Positions 54,065-63,586 of a stretch of DNA of 64,000 nucleotides are shown here, in pieces; position 1 is the first letter of the stretch; every line of letters begins with the position of its first letter. The notes beneath the pieces were generated by a model. That model did no database searches. It was not told the origin of the DNA and saw only the letters and a list, made by a program, of their open reading frames with translations. Where the stretch lies: the NCBI RefSeq assembly GCF_014892575.1, contig NZ_JADBGI010000016.1, forward strand, positions 1 through 64,000, given 5' to 3'. A program made the position numbers and the translations under genes. Source of the stretch: Nocardiopsis coralli (lineage in GTDB: Bacteria; Actinomycetota; Actinomycetes; Streptosporangiales; Streptosporangiaceae).

Positions 54065-55258
54065 ATGCACATTCACGAGACCCGAACCCAGGTCGCGATC
54101 GTCGGCGCGGGCCCGGCCGGCCTCACCCTCTCCCACCTGCTCGCAGCGCAGGGCATCGACTCCGTCGTCGTGGAGATCCGCGAACGCCACGAGATCGAGG
54201 GCACCATCCGCGCAGGGATCCTCGAACAGGGCACCGTCGACCTGCTCTCCGGATCCGGGATCGACACCCGCGTCCACACCGAGGGGGCCCGGCACGACGG
54301 CATCGAACTGCGCTTCGACGGCCGCGGGCACCGCATCGACTTCGCCCGCCACGTGGGCCGGTCCGTGTGGCTCTACCCCCAGCACGAGGTGCTCAAGGAC
54401 CTCATCGCCACCCGCGTTCGCGACGGCGCCGACCTGCGCTTCGGCGTCTCCGACGTCGTCGTCGACGGGGTCGGCGGAACCGAGCCCGAGGTCGCCTTCA
54501 CCGACCGCGACGGTACCCGAACCCGCCTGCGCTGCGACGTCGTCGCCGGGTGCGACGGGTCCGCGGGGGTGAGCCGGAACGCCTTCCCCGACGGCACCGC
54601 CCAGGACCACTTCCGCACCTACCCCTTCGGGTGGTTCGGGATCCTCGCCGAGGCGCCGCCGTCCGCGCCCGAGCTGATCTACACCCACTCCGAACGCGGG
54701 TTCGCGCTCATCAGCAGCCGCACCCCGACCGTCCAGCGCATGTACTTCCAGTGCGACCCGCGGGAGGACCCCGCCGACTGGAGCGACGCCCGCATCTGGG
54801 ACGAACTCCAGGCCCGTGTCGCGGGAGAGGACGGGTTCTCCCTGAAGGAGGGCCGCATCTTCCAGCGCGGGGTGATCCCCATGCGCAGCTACGTCCGTAC
54901 CCCGATGCGCCACGGCCGCCTGCTGCTGGCCGGCGACGCCGCACACACCGTCCCGCCCACCGGCGCCAAGGGCCTCAACCTCGCCATGGCCGACGTGCAG
55001 GTGCTCGCCCGCACCCTGACCGACTTCTTCGGATCCGGCGACGAGGGCACCCTGGACACCTACGGCCCCACCGCCCTGCGCCGCGTCTGGCGTGCCCAAC
55101 ACTTCTCCTACTGGATGACCTCGATGCTGCACACCGACCCCGCCGGCAGCGACTTCGACCTCAACCGCCAGCGCGGCGAGCTCGACTCGGTCACCAGCAG
55201 CGCCGCCGGTTCGACCTACCTCGCCGAGGCCTACACCGGCTGGCCCCTGTCCCTCTGA
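54065..55258 (+). CDS. pobA: 4-Hydroxybenzoate 3-monooxygenase
   Basis: A 397-residue flavin hydroxylase. FAD motif GAGPAG is at residues 14-19, IRAGILEQGTVDLL is typical of PobA, and GDAAHTVPPTGAKGLNLAMADV binds FAD late. It hydroxylates 4-hydroxybenzoate to protocatechuate using NAD(P)H. The ATG has no clear Shine-Dalgarno and the operator arm touches it, so the transcript may be leaderless or very short-leadered. A transporter gene follows. Confidence 0.94.
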   Translation: MHIHETRTQVAIVGAGPAGLTLSHLLAAQGIDSVVVEIRERHEIEGTIRAGILEQGTVDLLSGSGIDTRVHTEGARHDGIELRFDGRGHRIDFARHVGRSVWLYPQHEVLKDLIATRVRDGADLRFGVSDVVVDGVGGTEPEVAFTDRDGTRTRLRCDVVAGCDGSAGVSRNAFPDGTAQDHFRTYPFGWFGILAEAPPSAPELIYTHSERGFALISSRTPTVQRMYFQCDPREDPADWSDARIWDELQARVAGEDGFSLKEGRIFQRGVIPMRSYVRTPMRHGRLLLAGDAAHTVPPTGAKGLNLAMADVQVLARTLTDFFGSGDEGTLDTYGPTALRRVWRAQHFSYWMTSMLHTDPAGSDFDLNRQRGELDSVTSSAAGSTYLAEAYTGWPLSL

Positions 55259-55355
55259 CACCGATCCCTCTGACACCGATCGCCCCCCGCCACGCACCGA
55301 CCGACCGCGTGTCCGCGTTCCCGCACACGCATCACGCCCCTCCAGGAGGCGCCCC

Positions 55356-56654
55356 GTGAGATCGTCCGTCCGCCACGCAGGGTGGGTCATGCCCCTGTGC
55401 TGGATCGCCGTCGTGCTCGACGGTTTCGAGATGGTGGTGCTCGGCACCACGCTGCCCACGCTGCTCGACGAGGGCCAGTGGGGGATGACCCCGAACACCG
55501 CCGGGATGGCCACCACGGCAGGGCTCGCCGGTATGGCGATCGGGGCGCTGTTCATCGGCACCGTCACCGACGTCATCGGCCGGCGGAAGGTCATGATCTA
55601 CGCGGTGGCGAGCTTCTCCCTGCTCACCGCCTTGTGCGCCTGGGCGCCCTCGCTGTGGGCCTTCGCGCTCCTGCGGTTCCTGGCGGGGATCGGACTCGGC
55701 GGCTGCCTGCCCACCGCGATCGCCCTGTCCACCGAGTACGCCCGCAAGGGCCGCAGCAGCAGCGCCACGACCACGCTGATGACCGGCTACCACGTGGGCG
55801 CCATGCTGACCGCCCTGATCGCCCTGTTCATCCTGCCCACGCTGGGCTGGCAGGCCATGTTCATCGCCGGATCCCTGCCCGCGCTGGTCCTCGTGCCGCT
55901 GATGATCCGGTACCTGCCCGAGTCGGAGTCCTTCGGGCAGCAGGCCCCGCAGCGTCCGGCCGCCGGCGCGAGCTCCGACGCGGTCCGTTCGCTGTTCCGG
56001 GGCGGCCTGGGACGGTCCACCCTCGCGTTCTGGGCGGCCTCCTTCTGCGGCCTGCTGCTGGTCTACGGGCTCAACACCTGGCTGCCCGAGATCATGCGCG
56101 CCGCCGGGTACGAACTCGACGCCGCCCTGGGACTGCTGCTGGCCCTCAACACCGGTGCCGTCGTCGGCCTGATCGTGGCCGGCCGCACCGCCGACCGCTT
56201 CGGCCCGCGCGCCACCAACCTGGTCTGGTTCGCGGTCGCCTCGGTGCTGCTCGCGGCGCTCAGCATCCGCCTGCCCGGTGTCGGCGCGTACGCGGCCGTG
56301 CTCCTGGCCGGGTGCTTCGTCTTCAGCTCGCAGGTGCTCGTCTACGCCTACATCAGCCGGGTCTTCCCGCCCGCCAACCGGGCGACCGCCCTGGGCTGGT
56401 CGGCGGGTGTCGGCCGGTTGGGCGCCATGACCGGCCCTGTGCTGGGAGGCGCGCTGATCACCGCCGGGATCGCCTACCCGTGGGGCTTCTACGCCTTCGC
56501 GCTGGTCGGGGTGCTCGGCGGCCTGGCGGTCTTCTGCGCCCGCCGCCCCGCCCCGGTCGAACCCGAACACCTGGACGGGGGTACGGGCCCCGGCACCTCG
56601 GACGGAGGTACCGATCCCGGAGCCCGTCCCCGGGTCCCGGCGGCGGACGACTGA
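55356..56654 (+). CDS. pcaK: Aromatic acid:H+ symporter (AAHS family MFS), PcaK-like
   Basis: A 432-residue MFS transporter. Helix 1 has DGFEMVVLGTTLPTLL and the first loop TDVIGRRKVMI, the AAHS signature. It should import 4-hydroxybenzoate or protocatechuate. GTG 55356 follows CAGGAGG at six bases, 97 bp after pobA. It ends before a strong terminator shared with the convergent pca operon. Confidence 0.9.
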   Translation: MRSSVRHAGWVMPLCWIAVVLDGFEMVVLGTTLPTLLDEGQWGMTPNTAGMATTAGLAGMAIGALFIGTVTDVIGRRKVMIYAVASFSLLTALCAWAPSLWAFALLRFLAGIGLGGCLPTAIALSTEYARKGRSSSATTTLMTGYHVGAMLTALIALFILPTLGWQAMFIAGSLPALVLVPLMIRYLPESESFGQQAPQRPAAGASSDAVRSLFRGGLGRSTLAFWAASFCGLLLVYGLNTWLPEIMRAAGYELDAALGLLLALNTGAVVGLIVAGRTADRFGPRATNLVWFAVASVLLAALSIRLPGVGAYAAVLLAGCFVFSSQVLVYAYISRVFPPANRATALGWSAGVGRLGAMTGPVLGGALITAGIAYPWGFYAFALVGVLGGLAVFCARRPAPVEPEHLDGGTGPGTSDGGTDPGARPRVPAADD

Positions 56655-56669
56655 CCCCGGACACACCGA

Positions 56670-56697
56670 AGGGCGCCCGGCCGCGGCCGGGCGCCCT
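56670..56697. terminator. Bidirectional terminator between pcaK and the pca operon
   Basis: A perfect 28-bp palindrome: AGGGCGCCCGGCC is followed by its complement GGCCGGGCGCCCT around a CG-rich centre. The two operons converge here. Confidence 0.85.
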
Positions 56698-56724
56698 CGT
56701 GGCGCAGCGAGTGCGGAGGCCCGG

Positions 56725-57858
56725 TCAGGCCTCCTCGGCCAGGACCTCCTGCGCGATCGCGAAGGCCTTGTTCGCCGCCGGGACCCCGCAGTAGATGGCG
56801 GCCTGCAGGAAGACCTCGCCGATCTCGTCGGCGCTCAGGCCGTTGCGGCGGGCGGCGCGCACGTGCATGCCCAGCTCGTTCCAGTGGCCGTGCGCGGTCA
56901 GCGCGGTGAGCACCATGCAGCTGCGGGTGCGGCGGTCCAGGCCGGGCCGGGTCCAGATCTCACCCCAGGCGTACCGGGTGATGAGGTCCTGGAAGGGTTC
57001 GCTGAACGGCGTCTTTCGCTCCTCGGCGCGGTCCACGTGGGTGTCGCCGAGCACCGAACGGCGCACCCGCATCCCCGCGGCGTGCCGGTCCCCGGCGGTG
57101 AAGTGCTCGACGAGGAGCGTGTTGACCCGCTCGGCCTGCTCCCACGACAGCAGGTGCGCCGCCTGGTCCAGCACGGCCAGGCGCGCACCGGGGATCTGCT
57201 CGGCGATGGTCGAACCGTGCCCCTCCGGCGGGGTGGCCGGGTCGTCGGCCCCGGCGATGACCAGGGTCGGGGCCTCGACGCGCGGCAGTTCGGCGACGAT
57301 GTCCCACTCGGCGATCGCCTCGGCCACCGACGCGTACCCCTCGGGGGCGGTGGCGGCGACCCGGTCGCGCCGGTCCTGCACCTGGTCGGGGTGTTCCTGC
57401 ACGAAACCGGGGGTGAACCAGCGGTCCACGACCCCGTCGGCGACCGCGGAGGTGCCCTCGGACCGCACCAGCTTCGCCCGGTCCAGCCAGTTCTGTGCCG
57501 GTGCCATGCGCGGGGAGGTCGCCAGCAGCGCGAGCCGGTCGATGCGCTCGGGGGCGTGCACCGCCAACCACTGGCCGATCATGCCGCCCAGCGACAGCCC
57601 GGCGTAGTGGGCGCGGCGTACCCCGAGGTCGTCCATCAGGCGCAGGACGTCCCCGGCCAGCTCGGCGATGGAGTACGGGCCGTCCGGAACGGGGGAGTCC
57701 CCGTGCCCGCGGGTGTCGAAGCAGATCACCCGGAAGTGGGCCGAGAGCGCCTCGACCTGCGGCTGCCACATGTCGGAGGCCGCACCGAGGGAGGGCCCGA
57801 GCAGCAGCGCCGGGGCGTCCTCCGGGCCGCTGACGGTGTGGTGGAGTTCAACGCTCAT
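56725..57858 (-). CDS. pcaL: Fused 3-oxoadipate enol-lactonase / 4-carboxymuconolactone decarboxylase
   Basis: A 377-residue two-domain enzyme (PcaD-PcaC). Residues 1-250 are an alpha/beta hydrolase with nucleophile Ser89 in GLSLGG. Residues about 255-377 are a carboxymuconolactone decarboxylase domain (SCMVLTALTAHGHWNELGMHVRAAR, EIGEVFLQAAIYCGVPAA). It decarboxylates and then hydrolyses to 3-oxoadipate, and also serves the catechol branch. The fusion is typical of actinobacteria. It overlaps pcaB by 11 bp and is last of seven pca genes. Confidence 0.94.
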   Translation of the reverse strand: MSVELHHTVSGPEDAPALLLGPSLGAASDMWQPQVEALSAHFRVICFDTRGHGDSPVPDGPYSIAELAGDVLRLMDDLGVRRAHYAGLSLGGMIGQWLAVHAPERIDRLALLATSPRMAPAQNWLDRAKLVRSEGTSAVADGVVDRWFTPGFVQEHPDQVQDRRDRVAATAPEGYASVAEAIAEWDIVAELPRVEAPTLVIAGADDPATPPEGHGSTIAEQIPGARLAVLDQAAHLLSWEQAERVNTLLVEHFTAGDRHAAGMRVRRSVLGDTHVDRAEERKTPFSEPFQDLITRYAWGEIWTRPGLDRRTRSCMVLTALTAHGHWNELGMHVRAARRNGLSADEIGEVFLQAAIYCGVPAANKAFAIAQEVLAEEA

Positions 57859-59227
57859 GGGTTCCTTCTTCGCTGGTCGTGCTGCCGTTGCTCCCCGCCT
57901 CGCCTGCGCCGGTGACACGGTCGGTGAAGAGGCCGGCCGCCCCCAGGTAACCGGAGGGGTCGAGCAGGGCGCGGATCCGGTCGGGGCTCCGGACCCCGTC
58001 GAGGCGCTCGGCGAGCACCCCGACCAGGTCGCGTCCGGTCTCGACGGCCTCCGCGCAGGCGGCCGAGACGAGGTGGTGGGCCTCCAACCTCCCCAGTTCG
58101 GGGGCCAGGTCGGTGGTGACCCGTTCGCTGAGCGCGGTCCCGCCGGTGGCGTCCAGTCCGGTGCGCATCCGGTCGGGGTGCACCCGCATGCGCTCGGCGC
58201 TGGTGTGCATCCAGGCCGCCGCGCTGCCGGTGCGCCGCCACAGGTCGGTCAGCGGCAGCCACTCGGAGTGCCAGGACCCGGCCGCCCGCTGGTGTTCCTG
58301 GATCTGCGCGGCCAGCAGGGTCGACACCAGGCCGGGGGCCTGGCGGGCGCAGGCCAGGGCGCTGACGGCGGCGACCGGGTTGCGTTTGTGCGGGAGGGTC
58401 GAGGAACCCCCGACCCCGGGGCCGCCGTCCTCGGTGACCTCGCCGATCTCGGTCTGGGACAGCAGGACCACGTCCTGTGCGGCGGTCCCCACGGCGCCGG
58501 CCACACGCCCGAGGGCGCCGGCGAGGTCGGCGATGCGGCCGCGTTCGGTGTGCCAGGGCAGAGCCGGTTCGGCCAGGCCCAGCCGGCGGGCGAGCGCGGC
58601 GGCCACGCGGGGCCCGTCCGTGCCCAAGGAGGCCAGGGTCCCGACCGCCCCGCCGAGCTGCACGGCCGCGCTCTCGTCGAGCGCCCGCCACAGCCCGTCG
58701 CCGGCCGTGGAGAGCCCGTGGGCCCACCCCGCCGCGACCGCCCCGAAGGTCGTGGGCAGCGCCTGCTGCAGCAGGGTGCGCCCGGCCATGGGGGTGTCCC
58801 GGTGCTCGGCGGCCAAGGAGAGCAGGATCTCCGTCGCGCTGTCCAGGTCGGCCAGGAGCGCGTCCCCGGCCCGGCGCGAGAGGAGCATCGCGGCGGTGTC
58901 CATGACGTCCTGGCTGGTCGCGCCCTGATGCACGTGGCGGGCGGCCTCGGCGTCCACGGCCCGCACCCGTCCGGTCAACTCCTTGACCAGCGGGATCACC
59001 GGGTTGCCCCCGCCCGCGGCCGCCTGTCCCAACGCCCCGGTGTCGTACAGGTCCGGGTCGCACGCGCCCGCCACCGCCTCGGCCTGCGCGGGCGTCATCA
59101 GGCCGGTGTCGGCCAGGGCCCGCGCCAGCGCCGCCTCGGTGTCGAGCAGCGCCCGCAGCCAGGCGGTGTCGTCGGTGCACGGACCGACGGGGCCCCGCGT
59201 GAGGACCCCGTCGAACAGGCCGGTCAT
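57848..59227 (-). CDS. pcaB: 3-Carboxy-cis,cis-muconate cycloisomerase
   Basis: A 459-residue fumarase/aspartase superfamily enzyme. The superfamily signature GGSSTLPHKRNP is intact and HQGATSQDVMDTA is the other active-site region. It converts 3-carboxymuconate to 4-carboxymuconolactone. The ATG at 59227 lies 55 bp after pcaG. Product goes to the PcaDC fusion encoded next. Confidence 0.94.
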   Translation of the reverse strand: MTGLFDGVLTRGPVGPCTDDTAWLRALLDTEAALARALADTGLMTPAQAEAVAGACDPDLYDTGALGQAAAGGGNPVIPLVKELTGRVRAVDAEAARHVHQGATSQDVMDTAAMLLSRRAGDALLADLDSATEILLSLAAEHRDTPMAGRTLLQQALPTTFGAVAAGWAHGLSTAGDGLWRALDESAAVQLGGAVGTLASLGTDGPRVAAALARRLGLAEPALPWHTERGRIADLAGALGRVAGAVGTAAQDVVLLSQTEIGEVTEDGGPGVGGSSTLPHKRNPVAAVSALACARQAPGLVSTLLAAQIQEHQRAAGSWHSEWLPLTDLWRRTGSAAAWMHTSAERMRVHPDRMRTGLDATGGTALSERVTTDLAPELGRLEAHHLVSAACAEAVETGRDLVGVLAERLDGVRSPDRIRALLDPSGYLGAAGLFTDRVTGAGEAGSNGSTTSEEGTHER

Positions 59228-59282
59228 GTGGCTCCCTCGGTGGACGGACGGGCGCGGTCGGCGGCAGCGCCCGGGCGGGCGG

Positions 59283-59846
59283 TCAGATGTCGAAGAAGAC
59301 CGTCTCTCCCTCGCCCTGCAGCCGGATGTCGAAACGGTAGCCGTCGGGGGCCGTGCCCGCCACGAGGGTGGCCCGCGCCTCCGGGTCCTCCACGCTGGCG
59401 AGCACAGGGTCCGCGGCGTTGGCGGCCTCCTCCTCCGGGAAGTACAGGCGCGTGACGACCCGGTGCAGCATCCCGCGCGCGAAGACCGACACGTCGATGT
59501 GGGGCGCCTGGTCCCCGTCCGGTCCCGGTACCGCGCCCGGCTTCAGGGTGAGGATGCCGTAGGAGCCCTCGCCGTCGGTGGGGCAGCGGCCGAACGCCCG
59601 GAACCCCGGGTACGAACGTGCGCCGCGCGGGTCGTCGGGGTGATCGAAACGGCCGTCCGGGTCGGCCTGCCAGGTCTCGACGAGCGCGTCGGCGACCAGC
59701 TCGCCGGCCCCGTCGCGCACGGTCCCGCGGATCCACACCGCACCCGGTGTGCCCTCGTCGACCGCGAACGGACCGTCCGGCCAGGGCAGACCGATGTGCA
59801 GGTACGGGCCGACCGTCTGGGACGGGGTGGTGGGGTAGGTGCTCAC
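59283..59846 (-). CDS. pcaG: Protocatechuate 3,4-dioxygenase alpha subunit
   Basis: A 187-residue intradiol-dioxygenase-fold subunit beginning with PSQTVGPYLHIGLPWPDG. It has the fold motifs ADALVETWQADPDGRFDHP and APHIDVSVFARGMLHR but lacks the full set of iron ligands, as expected for the alpha subunit. GTG 59846 overlaps the pcaH stop (GTGA), so the two subunits are made together. Confidence 0.94.
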   Translation of the reverse strand: MSTYPTTPSQTVGPYLHIGLPWPDGPFAVDEGTPGAVWIRGTVRDGAGELVADALVETWQADPDGRFDHPDDPRGARSYPGFRAFGRCPTDGEGSYGILTLKPGAVPGPDGDQAPHIDVSVFARGMLHRVVTRLYFPEEEAANAADPVLASVEDPEARATLVAGTAPDGYRFDIRLQGEGETVFFDI

Positions 59847-60604
59847 TCGTCGTCCTCCGCGATCTCTTCCTCGGACTCGAACGGGGTCTGCCCGCGGCCC
59901 CGCAGCACGATGTCCCAGCGGTAGGCCAGCGCCCACTCGGGTTCGGTGCTGCCGTAGTCGAACCGGGCGACCATACGCTCCCGGGCCTCCTCGGGCACCG
60001 AGTTCCACATCGGGTCCTGGAAGAACAGCGGGTCGTCGGGGAAGTACATCTGCGTGACGAGCCGCTGGGTGAAGGCCTGCCCGAACAGGGAGAAGTGGAT
60101 GTGCGCGGGGCGCCACGCGTTCTGGTGGTTCTTCCAGGGGTAGGCGCCCGGCCGCACCGTCACGAACCGGTAGAACCCCTCGGCGTCGGTCATGGCGCGC
60201 CCGACCCCGGTGAAGTAGGGGTCCAGCGGGGCCGGCCAGTTGTCGCCGGTGTGGCGGTAGCGCCCGGCCGCGTTGGCCTGCCAGACCTCCACCAGGGTGT
60301 GCGGGACCGGCCTGCCGTCGCTGTCGCGCACCTGCCCGTGCACGGTGATCCGCTGGCCCTGGGGTTCGCCGCCCTCGTGCTGGCGGGTCAGGTCGTGGTC
60401 GAGCTCGCCGACCCGCTCGTGGCCCAGCACCGGGGAGGTGACCTCGGTCAGCGTGTGCGGCAGCAGGGTGAGCGGCCGCTTCGGGTGGCGCAGCGCCGTG
60501 CTGTTGTACCCGGGGTAGTCCAGCGGGGGATGGGTGTCGTGGTCGCGGACGTACTGGGGCACGTACAGCCCCGACCCCGTCCTCGCCTCGGGGGTGGTGG
60601 GCAT
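59843..60604 (-). CDS. pcaH: Protocatechuate 3,4-dioxygenase beta subunit
   Basis: A 253-residue catalytic subunit. Iron ligands are Tyr116, Tyr155, His168 and His170 (GRYRHTGDN, GAYPWKNH, RPAHIHFS). Their spacing of 39, 13 and 2 equals that of the Pseudomonas enzyme. It opens protocatechuate to 3-carboxymuconate. ATG 60604 follows AAAGGAC. It is 40 bp after pcaF. Confidence 0.95.
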   Translation of the reverse strand: MPTTPEARTGSGLYVPQYVRDHDTHPPLDYPGYNSTALRHPKRPLTLLPHTLTEVTSPVLGHERVGELDHDLTRQHEGGEPQGQRITVHGQVRDSDGRPVPHTLVEVWQANAAGRYRHTGDNWPAPLDPYFTGVGRAMTDAEGFYRFVTVRPGAYPWKNHQNAWRPAHIHFSLFGQAFTQRLVTQMYFPDDPLFFQDPMWNSVPEEARERMVARFDYGSTEPEWALAYRWDIVLRGRGQTPFESEEEIAEDDE

Positions 60605-60644
60605 CGTGTGGTCCTTTCGGTTCGTGCGCGGGCTCGTGCGGGGC

Positions 60645-61859
60645 TCAGGCCTCGAGGACGACGGCCAGCCCCTGGCCGACCCCGATACAGAGCGTGGCCA
60701 GGCCCCACCCGCCGCCGCGCCGGCGCAGCTCGTGGGCGAGGGAGCCGAGGATACGGGCCCCGGACGCACCCAGCGGGTGCCCCAGGGCGATGGCGCCGCC
60801 GTTGGGGTTGACGGCGGCCGGGTCCAGACCGTCCCACGAACGCAGGCAGGCCAGGGACTGGGCGGCGAAGGCCTCGTTGAGCTCGACCACCGACAGGTCG
60901 CCCCAGCCGATCCCCGCCCGCTGGAGGGCGATCTCGGCGGCACGCACCGGACCGACACCGAACACGTCCGGGTCCACACCGGCCGCGCCCCGGCCCGCGA
61001 TGCGTGCGAGGGGTTCCAGCCCGGTGCGGTCGGCGGCGGCGCTGTCGCCCAGCAGCAGGGCGGCGGCGCCGTCGTTGAGGGGTGAGGCGTTGCCCGCGGT
61101 GACGGTGCCCTCGGCCCGGAACACGGTCTTGAGCCCGCCGAGCTTGTCCAGGGACGTCTCCCGCACACACTCGTCGCGGTCCAGGTGCGCGCCGGGCACC
61201 TGGACGATCTCGCCGTCGAAGACCCCCTTCTCCCACGCCTCGGCGGCCCTCTCGTGGCTGGCCAGGGCGAAGGCGTCCTGCTCGTCGCGGGCGATCCCGA
61301 ACTTGTCGGCCAGGCGCTCGGTCGCCTCGCCCAGCGACACCGTCCACTGGTCGGGCATGCACGGGTTGACCATGCGCCAGCCCAGCGTCGTGGAGTGCAG
61401 GGTCGCGTCGCCGGCCGGGAACCCCTTGGGCGGCTTGGGCACGACCCAGGGGGCGCGGCTCATCGACTCCACACCCCCGGCCAGGACCAGGGAGGCGTCG
61501 CCGGTCTGGATCGCGCGGCTGCCCTGGACCGCCGCCTCGAGGCCGGACCCGCACAGCCGGTTGACCGTCGACCCCGGGACCGAGGTGGGCAGCCCCGCGA
61601 GGATCGACGCCATCCGGGCGACGTTGCGGTTCTCCTCGCCGGCGCCGTTGGCGTTGCCGAACAGCACCTCGTCGACGGGCGGTTCGCCTTCGCTGCCGCC
61701 CGGGCCGACGGGGGACCCGGAACGCTCCAGGCCGGGGGCGCGGTCGACGAGGGCGCCGACGACGTGCGCGGCGAGGTCGTCGGGGCGGACGCCGGACAGC
61801 GCTCCGCCGAACTTGCCGAAGGGGGTGCGGACGGCGTCGAGGACGTAGGTGTCGCTCAC
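60645..61859 (-). CDS. pcaF: 3-Oxoadipyl-CoA thiolase
   Basis: A 404-residue thiolase. The nucleophile is Cys103 in NRLCGSGLEA; the other motifs are GHPLGASGAR and LCIGVGQG. It cleaves 3-oxoadipyl-CoA to succinyl-CoA and acetyl-CoA. GTG 61859 is used because AGGAGG is six bases upstream; an earlier start at 61898 is less likely. An insert rich in Gly/Ser/Pro (about 47-61) is not typical of thiolases. Confidence 0.93.
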   Translation of the reverse strand: MSDTYVLDAVRTPFGKFGGALSGVRPDDLAAHVVGALVDRAPGLERSGSPVGPGGSEGEPPVDEVLFGNANGAGEENRNVARMASILAGLPTSVPGSTVNRLCGSGLEAAVQGSRAIQTGDASLVLAGGVESMSRAPWVVPKPPKGFPAGDATLHSTTLGWRMVNPCMPDQWTVSLGEATERLADKFGIARDEQDAFALASHERAAEAWEKGVFDGEIVQVPGAHLDRDECVRETSLDKLGGLKTVFRAEGTVTAGNASPLNDGAAALLLGDSAAADRTGLEPLARIAGRGAAGVDPDVFGVGPVRAAEIALQRAGIGWGDLSVVELNEAFAAQSLACLRSWDGLDPAAVNPNGGAIALGHPLGASGARILGSLAHELRRRGGGWGLATLCIGVGQGLAVVLEA

Positions 61860-61947
61860 CGGGGGCCTCCTGGTCGTGGTGGGGTCGTGGCCGGGCACGG
61901 TCGGTGTGTTCCGGCCGATGCGGGCCGGTCGGGCGGCGGGGCCGGTG

Positions 61948-62703
61948 TCAGCGGGCCCCGGTGAGAGAGCGAAGCACGGACAGCTCGCCGTCGGTGGGGG
62001 CGGGGGTGCGCACGAGGTCGTCGGCGATCCTCAGGTCCCAGCCGGTGGCCTCCACGACCTGGTCGACCTCCACACCCGGGTGCACGCCGGTCAGCACCAG
62101 TTCGCTGGTCTCCGGGTCGGGTTCGAGCACGCCGAGGTCGGTGATGACCCGGGTCGGCCCGGCCCCGCGCAGGCCCAGGCGTTCGCGGTCGCCCTTGCCG
62201 CGCCCGTGCCCGACCGAGGTCACGAAGTCCACCCGGTCGACGAAGGCGCGGCTGCTGTGGCGCATGATCACGATGACCTCGCGGCAGGACGCGGCGATCT
62301 CGGGCGCGCCGCCGGCACCGGGCAGGCGCACCTTGGGGTCGTCGTAGTCGCCGATCACCGTGGTGTTGATGTTGGCGTAGCGGTCGAGCTGGGCGGCGCC
62401 GAGGAAACCGACGTCGATGCGCCCGGCCTGCAGCCAGTAGTTGAAGACCTCCGGGACCGAGACCACGGTGTCGGCGGTGTCGGTGAGGATGCCGTCGCCG
62501 ATGGACAGCGGCAGGTGGTCGGGGACCGTGCCGAGCGTTCCGGACTCGTAGATCATCCACAGCCCGGGCGCGTGGGTGCGCCGGGCGACGTTCGCGGCGG
62601 TGCTGGGCAGACCGATGCCGACGAAGCAGGACATCCCGTCCTCGAGCGAGCGCGCCGCGGTGACGGTCATGATTTCGTCGGAGGTCCAGGTCACGGTGGT
62701 CAC
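61948..62703 (-). CDS. pcaJ: 3-Oxoadipate CoA-transferase subunit B
   Basis: A 251-residue CoA-transferase subunit. The catalytic Glu53 is in MIYESGTLGT. It has GIGLPSTAANVA, GGAPEIAASCREVIVIM and VDFVTSVGHG, and transfers CoA from succinyl-CoA to 3-oxoadipate with PcaI. GTG 62703 overlaps the pcaI stop (GTGA) and follows AGGGAG. Confidence 0.92.
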   Translation of the reverse strand: MTTVTWTSDEIMTVTAARSLEDGMSCFVGIGLPSTAANVARRTHAPGLWMIYESGTLGTVPDHLPLSIGDGILTDTADTVVSVPEVFNYWLQAGRIDVGFLGAAQLDRYANINTTVIGDYDDPKVRLPGAGGAPEIAASCREVIVIMRHSSRAFVDRVDFVTSVGHGRGKGDRERLGLRGAGPTRVITDLGVLEPDPETSELVLTGVHPGVEVDQVVEATGWDLRIADDLVRTPAPTDGELSVLRSLTGAR

Positions 62704-63560
62704 GAGGTGCTCCCTGCCGGGTCGGGGGTGGTCGCGCCCGACCGCTCGGGGCGGGCTCCGGGGGTACTTCCGGTGAGGTCGTCGAGCCAGGAGGTGAAGG
62801 CCTCGCGGTCGCGGCCGATCTTGTCCCACGCCTTGTAGGCGGAGTTGTCGCGCTCGTAGTACCCGTGTGCGTAGGAGGGGGCCGCTCCGCCGGGGACCAC
62901 GCTGACTGCGTCGACGACCCGGCCGGGCAGCAGGACCTGGCCGGGCACGGGCTCGAGGGTGTCGACGACTTCCTCGACCGTGACCAGGACGCGCTCGGCG
63001 GCCAGGGCGGCCTCCTTCTGGATCCCGGTGATGCCCCACAGCTGCACGTTGCCGTCGTGGTCGGCGCGCTGGGCGTGGATGACCGTGACGTCGGGGTTGA
63101 CCGCGGGGACGGCGGCCACCTCCTGCCCGGTGAAGGGGCAGGTCACGGTGCTGATGTTGGGGTTGTTGCCCACGAGGTCGGTGCCGCTGTAGCCGCGCAG
63201 GATCGCGAAGGGCAGGCCGGAAGCGCCCGCGACGTAGCGGTTGGCCATGCCGGCGTGGCTGTGCTCCTCGACCTCCAGGGGGACCGGCCAGCCGTGGGTG
63301 ACCGCGTCGCGGAACCGGTGCAGCGAGCCCACGCCGGGGTTGCCGCCCCAGGAGAAGACGAGCTTGCGCGCGCACCCGGCGCCGATGAGCTGGTCGTAGA
63401 CGATGTCGGGGGTCATCCGTACCAGGGTGAGGTCGCGCAGGCCCTGGCGGATGATCTCGTGCCCCGCGGCGACGGGGATGAGGTGGGTGAACCCTTCGAG
63501 GGCGACGGTGTCCCCGTCGCGGATGAGGGTGCGGACCGCCTCGTCCAGGGGCAGGACCAT
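62700..63560 (-). CDS. pcaI: 3-Oxoadipate CoA-transferase subunit A
   Basis: A 286-residue CoA-transferase subunit. It shows AVRTLIRDGDTVALEGFTHL, the SWGGNPGVGS segment and CPFTGQEVAAVPAVNPDV. It partners PcaJ. ATG 63560 follows GGAGG at four bases. It is the first gene of pcaIJFHGBL, with a TTGTTC/GAACAA palindrome just upstream. Confidence 0.92.
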   Translation of the reverse strand: MVLPLDEAVRTLIRDGDTVALEGFTHLIPVAAGHEIIRQGLRDLTLVRMTPDIVYDQLIGAGCARKLVFSWGGNPGVGSLHRFRDAVTHGWPVPLEVEEHSHAGMANRYVAGASGLPFAILRGYSGTDLVGNNPNISTVTCPFTGQEVAAVPAVNPDVTVIHAQRADHDGNVQLWGITGIQKEAALAAERVLVTVEEVVDTLEPVPGQVLLPGRVVDAVSVVPGGAAPSYAHGYYERDNSAYKAWDKIGRDREAFTSWLDDLTGSTPGARPERSGATTPDPAGSTS

Positions 63561-63586
63561 GAGGCCTCCGTTCGCATTGTGAATAC

